Shown here: piece by piece, positions 1 through 8,718 of the stretch | Numbering within the stretch: the first letter of the stretch is position 1 | How the letters are laid out: each line of letters starts with the position of its first letter | DNA from: Streptomyces sp. P3 | Lineage (GTDB): Bacteria; Actinomycetota; Actinomycetes; Streptomycetales; Streptomycetaceae | NCBI RefSeq assembly: GCF_003032475.1 | Contig: NZ_CP028369.1 | Coordinates: 7,378,001 to 7,442,000 of the forward strand | Length of the DNA stretch: 64,000 nt | Direction: 5' to 3' | Translations under genes and position numbers: made by a program | Notes under the pieces: generated by a model | Database searches by the model: none | Told to the model about the DNA's origin: nothing | The model's input: the letters and a program-made list of their open reading frames with translations, nothing else

Positions 1-102
1 TACGAAGTTAGCGATCGGGGTGTCACCTCGGCGGCCCTCAAGGAGGAGCCGCCGAGGCATTTCGAGCCGCCACTCGCCGACAAGGGCGGTTCGTCCAGGT
101 GA
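1..102 (+). CDS. 3' end of an unidentified gene, cut by the window start
   Basis: The first frame is open from base 1 to a TGA at 100-102, giving the last 33 residues of a protein that begins outside the window. The tail is charged and ends in GGSSR. It is too short to assign to a family. A coding reading is only inferred from the open frame and GC-rich third positions. Confidence 0.35.
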   Translation, partial: YEVSDRGVTSAALKEEPPRHFEPPLADKGGSSR

Positions 103-177
103 AGCACGGCGCAGCGTGCTACATGGGCATCGTCCAAGGGGCCCGTAGACACCGGTACCGCGCCGCAGGACCCGGTC

Positions 178-197
178 GGGACGTCCTGGGACGTCCC
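178..197. promoter_or_regulatory. Putative operator: tandem GGACGTCC boxes
   Basis: Two GGACGTCC boxes lie 10 bases apart (starts 179 and 189). The same arrangement occurs at 56717-56733, and inverted as a pair at 54799-54844 in front of the HTH-DUF5919 regulator gene. It lies about 110 bases before the small ORF at 308. A role as a binding site for that regulator is inference. Confidence 0.45.
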
Positions 198-307
198 ACT
201 GGTTACACGACCATCAGGGCCGAACGACCCAACAACGGTGAGTCGTTGCGGCTGGGCCGTTCCGTCGCTCCCCCCAGACGACCCTGAAATCTCGGGAGGG
301 GACGACG

Positions 308-376
308 ATGCAGGTAGTGGACTCACTACTTCGGTGGAGCATCGCCGGCTTAGTCCTGAGGCAGCTTCTCGCGTGA
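308..376 (+). CDS. Possible 22-residue peptide with strong ribosome binding site
   Basis: An ATG at 308 follows a GGGAGGGGA Shine-Dalgarno-like run by about 7 bases and opens a 22-codon frame ending at TGA 374-376. The peptide is short, hydrophobic and Leu-rich (it ends LVLRQLLA). No family is recognised. Only the strong ribosome binding site and the GGACGTCC box pair upstream suggest that it is expressed. The rest of 103-385 shows no other supported gene. Confidence 0.25.
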   Translation: MQVVDSLLRWSIAGLVLRQLLA

Positions 377-385
377 CTGCGATCA

Positions 386-820
386 TCACGACCTCCTCGT
401 AGGAACGCCGAAGACGCACCACGTCGACCTGCCGTCGGCGCTGACGCCCCAGTCCTGTGCGAGGACGGCAACGAGGAACAGCCCGCGGCCGGAGACATCT
501 TCGTCGTCCGCAACGGTGAGCTTGGCTGGCGCCGGGTTGCCGTCTGTGACTTCGACCCGTACCTCTCCGCAGGAGTAGAGGACCGTCAACTCGATGTCTC
601 CGCAGCCGTGTTCGATGGCATTGGCGACAAGCTCGGAGACGGCGAGCACAATGTTCTCCGCGGTCGGCCCAGGTACTCTCCACAGCCGCAAGTGGGCGGC
701 GGTGATCCGCCGCATGCGTCCGACTCGGGCCTTGTCCGGGGTGAAGGCCACCGCGAAACCGAGGGCGGTTTGGTGCACGAGTTCTGCTGCGACCATGGCG
801 ACGGCCGTGGCGGGGCTCAT
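386..820 (-). CDS. HATPase-type ATP-binding protein (anti-sigma/RsbW-like)
   Basis: A 144-residue GHKL ATPase domain of the HATPase_c_2 type that Streptomyces carries in large numbers. The N-box is seen in the stretch SELVANAIEHG, and the G-boxes in VEVTDGNPAP and DVSGRGLFLV. Proteins of this class usually act as anti-sigma or regulatory kinases that bind partner proteins. The ATG at 820 is chosen because GGTGGGA lies 8 bases upstream; a GTG at 844 would add eight residues. A frameshifted fragment of a related gene lies at 7606-7746, so this type of gene has been copied and lost locally. Partner and target are unknown. Confidence 0.75.
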   Translation of the reverse strand: MSPATAVAMVAAELVHQTALGFAVAFTPDKARVGRMRRITAAHLRLWRVPGPTAENIVLAVSELVANAIEHGCGDIELTVLYSCGEVRVEVTDGNPAPAKLTVADDEDVSGRGLFLVAVLAQDWGVSADGRSTWCVFGVPTRRS

Positions 821-997
821 CGGGGGCCGGTCCCACCGTGCCACTGCGGGCCGACGCCGCCCAGCAGTACGGCGCTCGAGACAGTGGATCTGCCAGTAGA
901 GGAGTTCATGTGGGGGTGCTCCCGCTCGTCGAGTAGCCGGCCTACAAGAGCGAACCGCCTAATCCCGGTGACTGGAATGGGGTCAAGAGATCGGAGG

Positions 998-1019
998 TGG
1001 TCAAGGTGGTCAAAGATCG
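998..1019. repeat. GGTCAA direct repeats, copy A
   Basis: GGTCAA occurs twice with a 9-base period, followed by AGATCG. The same arrangement (GGTCAACGTGGTCAAAGATCG) is present at 5656-5676, just before the HTH-TPR gene at 5700. The stretch 845-1198 around this copy has no convincing gene on either strand. A shared regulator site is an inference. Confidence 0.4.
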
Positions 1020-1198
1020 TCTGCGGACATCGACGCAGCGGGTGGCGTGGTGCGCGCGGGATGGGCACGCATGGCCGCTGCCACGTCAACGTTGTGCGTT
1101 TGGCATGGATCCAGTGCACAGCGGTCTGCGCGGCCAACTCCCGTCGATTGACGACGGGTTCCCGGGTCCATGGTGGTGCTCCCTTGCTGTCGATTGCT

Positions 1199-1206
1199 GG
1201 GCGAAG
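1199..1206. repeat. IS256 element target-site duplication, left copy (GGGCGAAG)
   Basis: GGGCGAAG lies directly outside the left end of the IS256-family element and is repeated exactly at 2635-2642. An 8-bp duplication fits the 8-9 bp usual for IS256. This fixes the element ends. Confidence 0.85.
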
Positions 1207-2634
1207 GGTCATGTCCCGCGAGGTGGTGTAGTCACGGCAGCTGTTTCGGTTCCGGTTGTGGGGTGATCTGCGGTTCGGGTTCGGTTGACTTGGTGGTGAA
1301 GAGCTCGGCCATGGAGGCTTCCGACAGATAGCGGCGGTCGAAGACCTGCCACTCGTCGTGGAGTTCGGCCAGCACCGCGGCGGCGAGCCGGTCCAGAGCG
1401 GCGGGGTTGGGGAAGACCTGGACGACATCGGCCCGCCGTTTGATCTCCCGGTTCAGCCGCTCCAGCGGGTTGGTCGACCAGATCTTCTTCCAGTGGGCCG
1501 GCGGGAAGTCGGCGAATGCGGTGATGTCTGTTGCCGCGTCCAGCAGCATCTTCTTGACCTGCGGGAACTGACGTCCGAGCATGTCGGCGACCACGTTCAG
1601 CTGAGTGCGCACCTGCTCGCCGGTGGTCTGCGCGAAGATGGTGCGGATGGTGGCGGCGACCATCTCCCCGGAGCCCCTCTCGATCACCGAGAACACGTCC
1701 CGGACGAAGTGAACCCGGCACCTTTGCCAGGCCGCACCGAGGAAAACGGTGCGGATCGCGGCCACCAGCCCGCTGTGGCTGTCGGAGATAACCAGCTGGA
1801 CGTTCTCCAGGCCGCGGGCCCGCAGCGAGCGCAGGAACTTCGTCCAGAACGGCTTCGACTCACTGTCGCCGACCATCAGCCCGAGGATCTCGCGGTGTCC
1901 GGTGGCGGAGATCCCGGTGGCGATGACCACGGCCTGGGAGACGATCCGGTGGTTGACCCGGGCCTTGCAGTAGGTGGCGTCCAGGAAGACGTAGGGGAAG
2001 ACGGTGTGGTCCAGCGGCCGCTCCTTGAACGCGGTCAGCTCCTCGTCCAGCTCACCGCAGATGCGGGAGACCTCGGACTTGGAGATCCCGCTGTCCGCAC
2101 CGAGTGCTTTGACCAGGTCGTCGACCGAGCGGGTCGAGACACCATTCACGTATGCCTCCATCACCACGGCGAACAACGCCCGGTCGATCCGCCGCCGGCG
2201 TTCCAGCAGCGACGGGAAGAACGACCCGCTCCGCACCTTCGGGATCTTCAGGTCCAGGTCGCCGGCCTGCGTGGTCAGCAGCCTGTCCCGGTGACCGTTG
2301 CGCCAGGTCGTGCGCGTCTGGGAATGCTCGCGCGGCGCGGCGCCGATCACCTCGGTGGCCTCGGCCTCGATCAGCTCCTGCAGGATGCGCTCGCACACCA
2401 CCCTGATTGCTTCAACTCCATCGGCCTGACGTAGTGACTCAAGCAGCCGCATCAGCTCAGACTGGGACAAGGCCATCGCGTGCTCCTCCGGTCGAACTGC
2501 CCGTTCACCAGAGAGACTTGCGCGATGGCCTGCCCTTGTTCAGGGAGCATGCACCGCCAGCGGTTGCACGCCCCGGGCAGACACCCGCGCGTTCCGGGAC
2601 GCTGCCCGACTACACCACCTGGCGGGACGCCATC
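1207..2634. mobile_element. IS256-family insertion sequence, complete (1428 bp)
   Basis: The element is bounded by an 8-bp direct repeat, GGGCGAAG. Its ends form a 27-bp imperfect terminal inverted repeat with 22 matches. The inner 21 bp (1213-1233 against 2608-2628) differ at one position only. It carries a single intact transposase gene on the minus strand. Both ends and the duplication are intact, which points to a recent insertion. Removing it joins 1206 to 2643; no known gene is rebuilt, so the target appears non-coding or unrecognised. Confidence 0.88.
1232..2476 (-). CDS. IS256-family (mutator-type) transposase
   Basis: A 414-residue DDE transposase of the IS256/mutator family, of normal length. 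The DDE acidic residues fall in the stretches YVFLDATYCK, LVISDSHSGL and STNPLERLNREIK, the last being the family's C-terminal signature. It catalyses cut-and-paste or copy-out transposition of its own element. The ATG at 2476 lies about 150 bases inside the element's right end. No frameshift or stop is seen, so the element may still be active. Confidence 0.95.
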   Translation of the reverse strand: MALSQSELMRLLESLRQADGVEAIRVVCERILQELIEAEATEVIGAAPREHSQTRTTWRNGHRDRLLTTQAGDLDLKIPKVRSGSFFPSLLERRRRIDRALFAVVMEAYVNGVSTRSVDDLVKALGADSGISKSEVSRICGELDEELTAFKERPLDHTVFPYVFLDATYCKARVNHRIVSQAVVIATGISATGHREILGLMVGDSESKPFWTKFLRSLRARGLENVQLVISDSHSGLVAAIRTVFLGAAWQRCRVHFVRDVFSVIERGSGEMVAATIRTIFAQTTGEQVRTQLNVVADMLGRQFPQVKKMLLDAATDITAFADFPPAHWKKIWSTNPLERLNREIKRRADVVQVFPNPAALDRLAAAVLAELHDEWQVFDRRYLSEASMAELFTTKSTEPEPQITPQPEPKQLP

Positions 2635-2642
2635 GGGCGAAG
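2635..2642. repeat. IS256 element target-site duplication, right copy (GGGCGAAG)
   Basis: This is the exact second copy of the 8-bp repeat at 1199-1206. It immediately follows the right inverted repeat. Confidence 0.85.
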
Positions 2643-2798
2643 CACGGTTAGGAGCATGAGGGCCGCGAACCCTCTTGCGTCATTGCGTCGTTGCATGAGC
2701 GGGTATGCATGAGACGCATGGACCGCCGGACAGCGGACATCTAGCGTCTCTAGGCTTGGGCTCCCAGAGCGGAGCGCCAGACGAGCGGGGTACGGCAC

Positions 2799-4409
2799 AT
2801 GGCAACTGGGCAGGTTCGGCACTGCGCCTGTGGCACGCGGTTGGCACGGGACAATTACGCGAACCGGTGCGCCCTCTGCCTCCGTAAGGACCGGGCTCAT
2901 GCTGTGGCCTCCCCGCCCGTTGTGCCCCCGGAGTTCTGGCAGCGGCCCACCATGCGTGAAGCGCTGAGTAGTTGGCACATGGGCCGGGTGTTCTACGCCT
3001 ATCGCACGCATCCGTGGCATGGCCGTGTGCTCTCGCAAGAAGCCATGGCGGTATGGCTCGGACTCAATCAGGCGCAACTAAGCCGTATTGAGAGCGGCAA
3101 ACCTCCGCAAGACCTCAGCAAACTCATGAGGTGGGCGCATAGCCTGCGGATTCCGGCAGACCTACTGTGGTTCAAGTTGCCCAGGTCAATGCAGGAAGTT
3201 TCTACCGAGGCGGTTCCTGTAGTGCCACCACCCGAAGAAACGTCGTCCGCTCAGAAAGAGGCTCCGCAGGTCGGCGTGATGCTGCCGATCGTTATCCACG
3301 GCCGGACAGTCCTGGTGCCGGTAAACGCTGAGACCCTTGCAGCGAGCGGTTTGGGCACGCTACTTGGTCACTCGGCGGACAGCACCGCCACGGACGCACG
3401 CAAGCGAGACCCCATGAGCCCCATAAACCGCCGCGACTTGCTCAGGACTGGCGTAGCAGCTGCCGCGCTGCCTGGCCTCGGGCTGTACGAGCTAGAGCAC
3501 ATTGCGGCTGCGCTGGACGATGCCCGCTACCTCGACGGGCCGGTCGTTAGCTACTTCCGTCGCCAACTCGAACAAGCCAAGCGCGACGACGGGGCGCTCG
3601 GCCCGAAGAAGACGCTGCCGGTTATGCTCGGCCTATTGGGTGCGATTGAGGGCCATGCTCGGGACGTGACGCCGCGTGTGCGCCGTGAACTCCTCGCCGT
3701 CGGTGCGGAAGGTGCAGAGTTCACCGGATGGCTGTACCGAGACATTCAACAGCCGCAGGCGGCCGTCTTCTGGTATGACCGCGCAATGGAGTGGGCGCAG
3801 GAAGCGGACAACGCAGCCATGCAGGGCTACGTACTTCTCAAAAAGTCACAGATGGCGTACGACGAGCGTGATGCCCTGCGCATGCTGACGCTTGCCGAAG
3901 CTGCCAGCAATGCCCGCTGGCAGCTGCCGGTCCGTGTCCGGGCCGAAGTTACGCAGCAAGAAGCGCTAGGTCGCGCCATGCTCGGGGACCCGCTCGACGT
4001 GGTGCGCGGCAAACTGGACACGGCACAAAACCTCTTGGCCAGCGTTCCCGAGGAGGAGCCAAACAGTCTCGGGGCGTACTTCACTGGGCACACGCGCCTG
4101 CTCCGCGATGCAATTACCTACACCGAGGCCGGTAAGCCGAGTCTCGCCGTCGATCTCTTCAGCGACGTACTGAGCACGGGTAGCCTCTCCCGCCGCGACA
4201 CGGGCTTTTTCAATGCACGACGGGCGGCAGCATTGGCGCTCAGCGGTGAGCCTGATGAAGCCGCGAAGGTCGGCAAGGAGTCGGCCGAAGTGGCGCGCGA
4301 AGTGAAGTCAGAGCGCACAGTGCGCGTCCTCGGCGAGGTACTTCTGACCCTTGATAGGTGGCGTAGCCGGCCTGCGGTTCGCGAATTCCGTGAGTTGCTT
4401 ACTGCCTGA
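2799..4409 (+). CDS. HTH (XRE-like) regulator with N-terminal Cys motif and TPR-like C-terminus
   Basis: A 536-residue Streptomyces-type regulator. Residues 9-27 hold C-x-C and C-x2-C pairs that could bind zinc. An XRE-like helix-turn-helix is at about 78-120 (LSQEAMAVWLGLNQAQLSRI). A twin-arginine-like segment, NRRDLLRTGVAAAALPGLG, lies near 208. The C-terminal half is alpha-helical and TPR-like. Such proteins are thought to be DNA-binding regulators with a protein-interaction half; ligand and targets are not known. The gene ends 11 bases inside the convergent alpha/beta hydrolase gene. A related HTH-TPR gene follows at 5700. Confidence 0.75.
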   Translation: MATGQVRHCACGTRLARDNYANRCALCLRKDRAHAVASPPVVPPEFWQRPTMREALSSWHMGRVFYAYRTHPWHGRVLSQEAMAVWLGLNQAQLSRIESGKPPQDLSKLMRWAHSLRIPADLLWFKLPRSMQEVSTEAVPVVPPPEETSSAQKEAPQVGVMLPIVIHGRTVLVPVNAETLAASGLGTLLGHSADSTATDARKRDPMSPINRRDLLRTGVAAAALPGLGLYELEHIAAALDDARYLDGPVVSYFRRQLEQAKRDDGALGPKKTLPVMLGLLGAIEGHARDVTPRVRRELLAVGAEGAEFTGWLYRDIQQPQAAVFWYDRAMEWAQEADNAAMQGYVLLKKSQMAYDERDALRMLTLAEAASNARWQLPVRVRAEVTQQEALGRAMLGDPLDVVRGKLDTAQNLLASVPEEEPNSLGAYFTGHTRLLRDAITYTEAGKPSLAVDLFSDVLSTGSLSRRDTGFFNARRAAALALSGEPDEAAKVGKESAEVAREVKSERTVRVLGEVLLTLDRWRSRPAVREFRELLTA

Positions 4410-5211
4410 GCCACTCGATCACGGTGCGGATGACGAAGGCTTGGTATCCCTGGCTCTTAGGGTTCAAGTATTGCGGGTCATCATGGACAGCGAAACCGTG
4501 CTGCGAGCCCTCAACGGGCACGAGCTCAACCGGTGCCGTGAACTGCTCGACAGCAACGCGCGAGGACTCGTACGGAACGAGCGTGTCAGCCGTGCCGTGC
4601 ACGATGAGAGTTGGTGCTTGAACCTCCCCGAGTGCTTCATGGGGATTAAGCCAAAACACCTCGTTGAGAATGGGCCGCCCGTGGTGGAGCGTTGGCGTGA
4701 ACTGAAGTGCGCCGCGCTCGTTGAGTTCCTGGGCAGCTTCCTCGCTGATGACGTCATCTGTCCAGTACGGCCGACTGTCGATAGTCCGCCGCTTGTAGTC
4801 CAGCTGAGGATTGAACAGCACGAGCCGAGTAACTTCGTTCGGCCGCTTTGCGGCGTAGTAGGCGCAGATACCGCCGCCGAAACTCGCGCCTAGCAACGTG
4901 ATTTGTTCGGCCTGAGTCGCTTTGTGGACGTGCGTAAGCATGATGCGAATGTCGTTGAGGATTGTCGAGAGCGTTAGCTCTTCCTGCCGTCCTTCACTCT
5001 CGCCATGGCCGCGTAGGTCAAACCGGAGTGAGGCGATACCGGCGTCAGCAAGGCCGTCTGCAAGCCGCGTGAAGAAGCCGCCTTCTTCACGGGTGACGCC
5101 TCCGCCGTGCACAAGCACCACGGCCGACGGTGTCGGTTTCTGGGGACGTACCAGGGTGCCCGCCAGGTGCAGGCCGTCAAGGGTGCGAACGCTCACGCTG
5201 TTAGTCGCCAT
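4399..5211 (-). CDS. Alpha/beta hydrolase (serine hydrolase)
   Basis: A 270-residue alpha/beta hydrolase of the dienelactone/prolyl-oligopeptidase-like type. The oxyanion region is VLVHGGG. The nucleophile elbow is GASFGG with Ser in place, the acid is probably the Asp in GTADTLVP, and the catalytic His is in SQHGF. It would hydrolyse a small ester or similar bond in the cytoplasm; no signal peptide is present and the substrate is unknown. It converges with the HTH-TPR gene and overlaps its end by 11 bases. Confidence 0.85.
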   Translation of the reverse strand: MATNSVSVRTLDGLHLAGTLVRPQKPTPSAVVLVHGGGVTREEGGFFTRLADGLADAGIASLRFDLRGHGESEGRQEELTLSTILNDIRIMLTHVHKATQAEQITLLGASFGGGICAYYAAKRPNEVTRLVLFNPQLDYKRRTIDSRPYWTDDVISEEAAQELNERGALQFTPTLHHGRPILNEVFWLNPHEALGEVQAPTLIVHGTADTLVPYESSRVAVEQFTAPVELVPVEGSQHGFAVHDDPQYLNPKSQGYQAFVIRTVIEWLRQ

Positions 5212-5369
5212 GAGGGCAAGCGTAGTTATCAGCTCACGGTGGCAAGGACCTCCGCCGTAGAGTGTTCCTCGTCGACTCCACGCATCCGAACGTCCATCGA
5301 CGGGACTCCTCGATCCAGCTCACGACCGCGGGCGCTCTGGTGCCCGTGGCCTCGATGGTTTGCCGTGTT

Positions 5370-5484
5370 CTGGCGAGCGCGTGCGCAGGCTCTGTACGAG
5401 AAGTGGGGCTATGAGAAGCAGGACGAGGCCAAACCGTCCGACGACTCCCCGCTGTACGCCGTCATGGTCAAGCGTCCGGCCTGA
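5370..5484 (+). pseudogene. C-terminal remnant of a GNAT acetyltransferase
   Basis: The last 36 or so codons before the TGA at 5482-5484 read ALYEKWGYEK and then PLYAVMVKRP. This is the pattern of the final strands of a GNAT acetyltransferase (RALYEKxGF). No acetyl-CoA-binding motif or N-terminal half is visible upstream in any frame, so only a tail survives. It lies alone in the 5212-5699 gap, pointing to deletion or past rearrangement. Confidence 0.55.
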
Positions 5485-5655
5485 GACATCAAGAGGGCCG
5501 CGCCCGGCTCCTCTCCCACCGACCTGAGCCCGGCCGCCTTGAATGACCAGAGGTTGCCCCGTGAGGTGACTTTCTGCCACATGTCGAACGTGGGCGGCTA
5601 GTTGAGTCTAGCGTTGGAGCTGTGGCTGGCCTTGGGCTTCCAGAGAGCGCAGGTC

Positions 5656-5676
5656 GGTCAACGTGGTCAAAGATCG
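5656..5676. repeat. GGTCAA direct repeats, copy B
   Basis: GGTCAACGTGGTCAAAGATCG holds two GGTCAA words with a 9-base period, 24 bases before the ATG at 5700. It matches the pair at 998-1019. This position in front of a regulator gene would suit an operator, but that is inferred. Confidence 0.4.
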
Positions 5677-5699
5677 AGTTCACTGGTGGGGGCGCAAGG

Positions 5700-7091
5700 A
5701 TGGCGCGCGAGCGGAACGAGAAGCTAGCCGCACTGCTGGAGGAAGCTCGCTGGTCACGGGCCCAGGCTGCCGCGGCGTACAACCGAGTCGCCGAGGAGAC
5801 ACTGAGAGGCGAGGTCCGGGAAAACTCCAAGATCGGGCGCTCCCACGTGAGCATGTGGGTGGGAGGCACCCAGCCGACGGGAATCGCACCGGTTATCTTG
5901 TGCCAGGCGCTGTCCCGTCGCTTGAAGCGTGAGATCACGCCACAAGAGATCGGGTTCGCAGCTTCCACCTCACCAGCGCAGGGGGCGCTGGACTGGCGCG
6001 TCGATCCGTTGATCACGCTGAACGACATAGGGAGTGGCGTGGACCCGGACCGGCGCCGCCTGCTGGCAGGCGGAGTGTACTCCGCGGCGGCCCTGATCCT
6101 GCCGGACGAGACGTGGTGGGACGCCATGTCGCGGCCACCAGCCGAAGAGCCGTCGACGGGCAAGCGCGTCGGCCGGGGAGACGTCGAGACCGTACGGGAG
6201 CTGACCCTAGCGTTCTCGCGCATGGACCAGCGGCGTGGCGGCGGGCACGGCCGGCGCGCGGTCGACGAGTACCTGCGGAATGAGGCCCACAACTTCCTCC
6301 GGGGCAGGTTCGCTGACGATGAGACCCGGCGCGCCATGTTCGCGGCCTCCGCCGAACTGGCGTATCTATCGGGTTGGATGGGCTTCGACAACAGCGAGCA
6401 TGCGATCGCGCTCCAGCGCTTCAATACCGCGGTGAAGCTGGCAGCGCGCTCCGGCGACGCACCCCTGATCGGACACATACTGCGGGCCATGGCGCACCAG
6501 GCACTCGACCTTGGTTTCCGACGAGAAGCCCTTCAGATCGCGCAGGCTTCGGTGCACGGCGAGCGGTACGCAGCCGCCACGCCCCGGGAACGTGCTCTCT
6601 TGGGTGTAGTGCACGCGCGGACTCTCGCTGCGAATGACCACAATCAAGAGGCGGTCCGGGCCCTGCTGCGAGCGGAGGACAATCTGTCGAACGCCCATGA
6701 CGGCATCAGGGAGCCGGACCGCACGTTCTTCTTCGGTGAGGCGTCGTTGGCACACGAGACCGCATGCACGCTGCGGGATCTCGGTGATCACCAGAGGGCG
6801 ATCAAGGAGTTCCGGCGCTCCGTGCGCACGCGTGGAACTGCGTTCCGGCGGACGCACGCGGTGACCCTCGGGTACATGGGCGCGACGCAAATCGCACAAG
6901 GTGGCGTCGAAGAAGCCTGCGCGACATGGACCAGCGTCCTGGACGCGATGGAGGACGGGATCTACTCCGGCCGTGCGCGGCAGAGGGTCGTCGAGATGCG
7001 ACGACTTCTGTCGCCCTACCGGAAGCGCGGCATCCCCGCGGTGGGCGTACTCGATGCCCGTGCGTCCGCATATCTGGCCCAAGTAGATTGA
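5700..7091 (+). CDS. HTH regulator with TPR-like C-terminal half
   Basis: A 463-residue protein. Residues 1-90 hold a predicted helix-turn-helix region (SHVSMWVGGTQPTGIAPVIL) with the spacing of Streptomyces HTH-TPR regulators. A short Ala/Leu-rich segment after DPDRRRLLAGG lies near 115-135. A long helical TPR-like region fills the rest. The ATG at 5700 is preferred because homologues start MARERNEKL-like and a purine-rich stretch precedes it; in-frame starts from 5622 would add 26 residues of poor coding quality. Direct GGTCAA repeats lie just upstream. The TrmO-like gene follows after 38 bases and may be co-transcribed. Confidence 0.7.
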   Translation: MARERNEKLAALLEEARWSRAQAAAAYNRVAEETLRGEVRENSKIGRSHVSMWVGGTQPTGIAPVILCQALSRRLKREITPQEIGFAASTSPAQGALDWRVDPLITLNDIGSGVDPDRRRLLAGGVYSAAALILPDETWWDAMSRPPAEEPSTGKRVGRGDVETVRELTLAFSRMDQRRGGGHGRRAVDEYLRNEAHNFLRGRFADDETRRAMFAASAELAYLSGWMGFDNSEHAIALQRFNTAVKLAARSGDAPLIGHILRAMAHQALDLGFRREALQIAQASVHGERYAAATPRERALLGVVHARTLAANDHNQEAVRALLRAEDNLSNAHDGIREPDRTFFFGEASLAHETACTLRDLGDHQRAIKEFRRSVRTRGTAFRRTHAVTLGYMGATQIAQGGVEEACATWTSVLDAMEDGIYSGRARQRVVEMRRLLSPYRKRGIPAVGVLDARASAYLAQVD

Positions 7092-7129
7092 TCGCAAGTG
7101 TCGTTGAGACGGAGTCGAAAGGCTGGGCC

Positions 7130-7603
7130 ATGGCTTTGGAGATCAAGCCGATCGGGGAGGTTGTCGCGGGCCGTACGGAGGTCGCCGATGACTATTGGGG
7201 TGGCGTCGAGTCGGTAATTCAGCTCGATGAGGATGAGTTTCCCCTCGACTCTGTGCAGGGGCTGGAAGAGTTCTCTCATCTGGTGGTCGTTTGGCACTTC
7301 GACCAAGCGTCCCCGAGCGACGTCGAGTACCACGCTCGCAGCCCGCGCGGAAACCCGCAATGGCCGGCAACAGGCACCTTCGCGCACCGCAACCACCGGC
7401 GCCCCAATCAGCTCGCACAGTCATTCCCCCGCCTGATGGGAGTCGACGGCCTCCGTCTGCGGGTGACCGACCTGGACGCCGTGGTCGGCACCAAGATTTA
7501 CGACCTGTCTCCGTTCTTCATCGAGATGGGTCCGCGCGGCCCGGTTCACGAGCCAGCGTGGCCTGGCGAGATGCTGGAGAACTACTGGGCAGAGAAGGAG
7601 TGA
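7130..7603 (+). CDS. TrmO-like SAM-dependent methyltransferase (TsaA domain)
   Basis: A 157-residue protein matching the TsaA/TrmO beta-barrel family, whose known members N6-methylate t6A37 of tRNA-Thr using SAM. Visible family blocks are the start IKPIGEV, GLEEFSHLVVVWHF, the catalytic-region HRNHRRPNQ and LDAVVGTKIYDLSP. The length fits the single-domain actinobacterial form. The ATG at 7130 has GAAAGGC upstream; an earlier in-frame start at 6926 would overlap the previous gene heavily. Whether it acts on tRNA or on a small molecule cannot be told from sequence. Confidence 0.8.
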   Translation: MALEIKPIGEVVAGRTEVADDYWGGVESVIQLDEDEFPLDSVQGLEEFSHLVVVWHFDQASPSDVEYHARSPRGNPQWPATGTFAHRNHRRPNQLAQSFPRLMGVDGLRLRVTDLDAVVGTKIYDLSPFFIEMGPRGPVHEPAWPGEMLENYWAEKE

Positions 7604-7605
7604 TG

Positions 7606-7746
7606 AGGAGCGCAGATCGGCTGGAGTCGGGATGTCGTCAGTGACCTCGATCCGCAACTCGCTGTCCGTGGTGGTGGACCCGGGGTCCCACGTCTCCGGT
7701 CCGGTGCTCGACGGCGTTGGTGACCAGCTCGGAGACGGCGAGTGAC
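7606..7746 (-). pseudogene. Frameshifted fragment of a HATPase-type protein
   Basis: On the minus strand, LAVSELVTNAVEHRTG (the N-box of a HATPase_c_2 protein) is followed, after a reading-frame change near 7690, by SELRIEVTDDIPTPADLR (the G1-box region). Both pieces align in order with the intact HATPase gene at 386-820. Both ends of the domain are missing. This is a decayed copy wedged between the TrmO-like and aminotransferase genes. Confidence 0.6.
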
Positions 7747-7789
7747 CGGGGTTGCCGCAGAAGCGGACGGTCCTGACATGCTGGGCCGC

Positions 7790-8581
7790 ATGGCAACTCT
7801 TGATGGAAAGCCGGTGTCCGCAGACGACTTGCTCCCCCTGGCCCTGACCAACTTCGGTCACTTCACGTCTATGCGCATCGATGGAGATGGCGCCATCCGG
7901 GGCCTCTCCCTGCACATGGAACGGCTCGTACGGGATTGCAAGACCGTGTGGGGCGCGGATCTGGACACCACGCTCGTTCGCGAGTACATCCGCCGGGCCC
8001 TGGAGGGGCAGAGCAGCCCGTGCGTCGCCCGCGTCACGATCTACGACCCAAAGGTGGAGATGGGGCACCCGGCCAACGCTGACGAGCCTCACATCATGGT
8101 GTCCGTGCGGGGTGCCGGCGCTCTGCCCCCGGAACCGCTGCGCGCCATGAGCGTGCCGTACGAGCGCGACCTGCCCGAGGTGAAGCACGTGGGTCTCTTC
8201 GGTGCCCTGCACGCCCGTGGGACAGCACAGCGCGCGGGGTTCGGCGACGCGCTGTTCGTCGGCCGCGACGGTCTCGTGAGCGAGGGCGGCACCTGGAACG
8301 TTGCCTTCATCGATGGCAACGGGACCGTGGTGTGGCCGCAGGCACCTGTGCTGCCCGGCGTGACGATGGCCCTCCTCCAGAAGCACACCAACGTCGTTGA
8401 GCACCGCACTGTCCCCGTGACTCTCGACCAGGCCAAGCGCATGGCGGCGGCCTTCGCGACGAACACCAGCATCGGGGTACGCGCCCTGTCGGCGATCGAC
8501 GACAAGGAACTGCCGACTGTTCACCCCGTGCTGAGCGCGCTCCGCGAGACGTACCTGTCCATCCCCGGCGAGACCCTGTAG
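7790..8581 (+). CDS. Class IV PLP-dependent aminotransferase family protein
   Basis: A 263-residue fold-type IV PLP protein related to 4-amino-4-deoxychorismate lyase, branched-chain and D-amino-acid aminotransferases. The likely PLP lysine is K132 in LPEVKHVGLFG. The cofactor-phosphate region SEGGTWNVAFI is conserved, as is the LPGVTMALL block. The ATG at 7790 gives the normal N-terminus; starts at 7742 or 7778 are possible. Substrate is not determinable. The many substitutions relative to housekeeping members suggest a specialised role. Confidence 0.75.
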   Translation: MATLDGKPVSADDLLPLALTNFGHFTSMRIDGDGAIRGLSLHMERLVRDCKTVWGADLDTTLVREYIRRALEGQSSPCVARVTIYDPKVEMGHPANADEPHIMVSVRGAGALPPEPLRAMSVPYERDLPEVKHVGLFGALHARGTAQRAGFGDALFVGRDGLVSEGGTWNVAFIDGNGTVVWPQAPVLPGVTMALLQKHTNVVEHRTVPVTLDQAKRMAAAFATNTSIGVRALSAIDDKELPTVHPVLSALRETYLSIPGETL

Positions 8582-8718
8582 CTGTACCACCGAGCGGCTG
8601 GCCCTGCGATGCGCGGCTTCCCGGACCGGACGCCCATCCCGGGCGAGTCACGTGCGGCCAGTCCACAGTGCGACCCCCGTTGTCACATGGAGGAGGCGGC
8701 ATACCCGCGCCGCCGGAT

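Noticed and set aside
817..1428. Long minus-strand frame of 203 codons across the left IS256 end
   Set aside because: Its first half lies antisense-phase within the transposase gene and the rest has low-complexity Arg/Pro/Ser composition; no motif was found.
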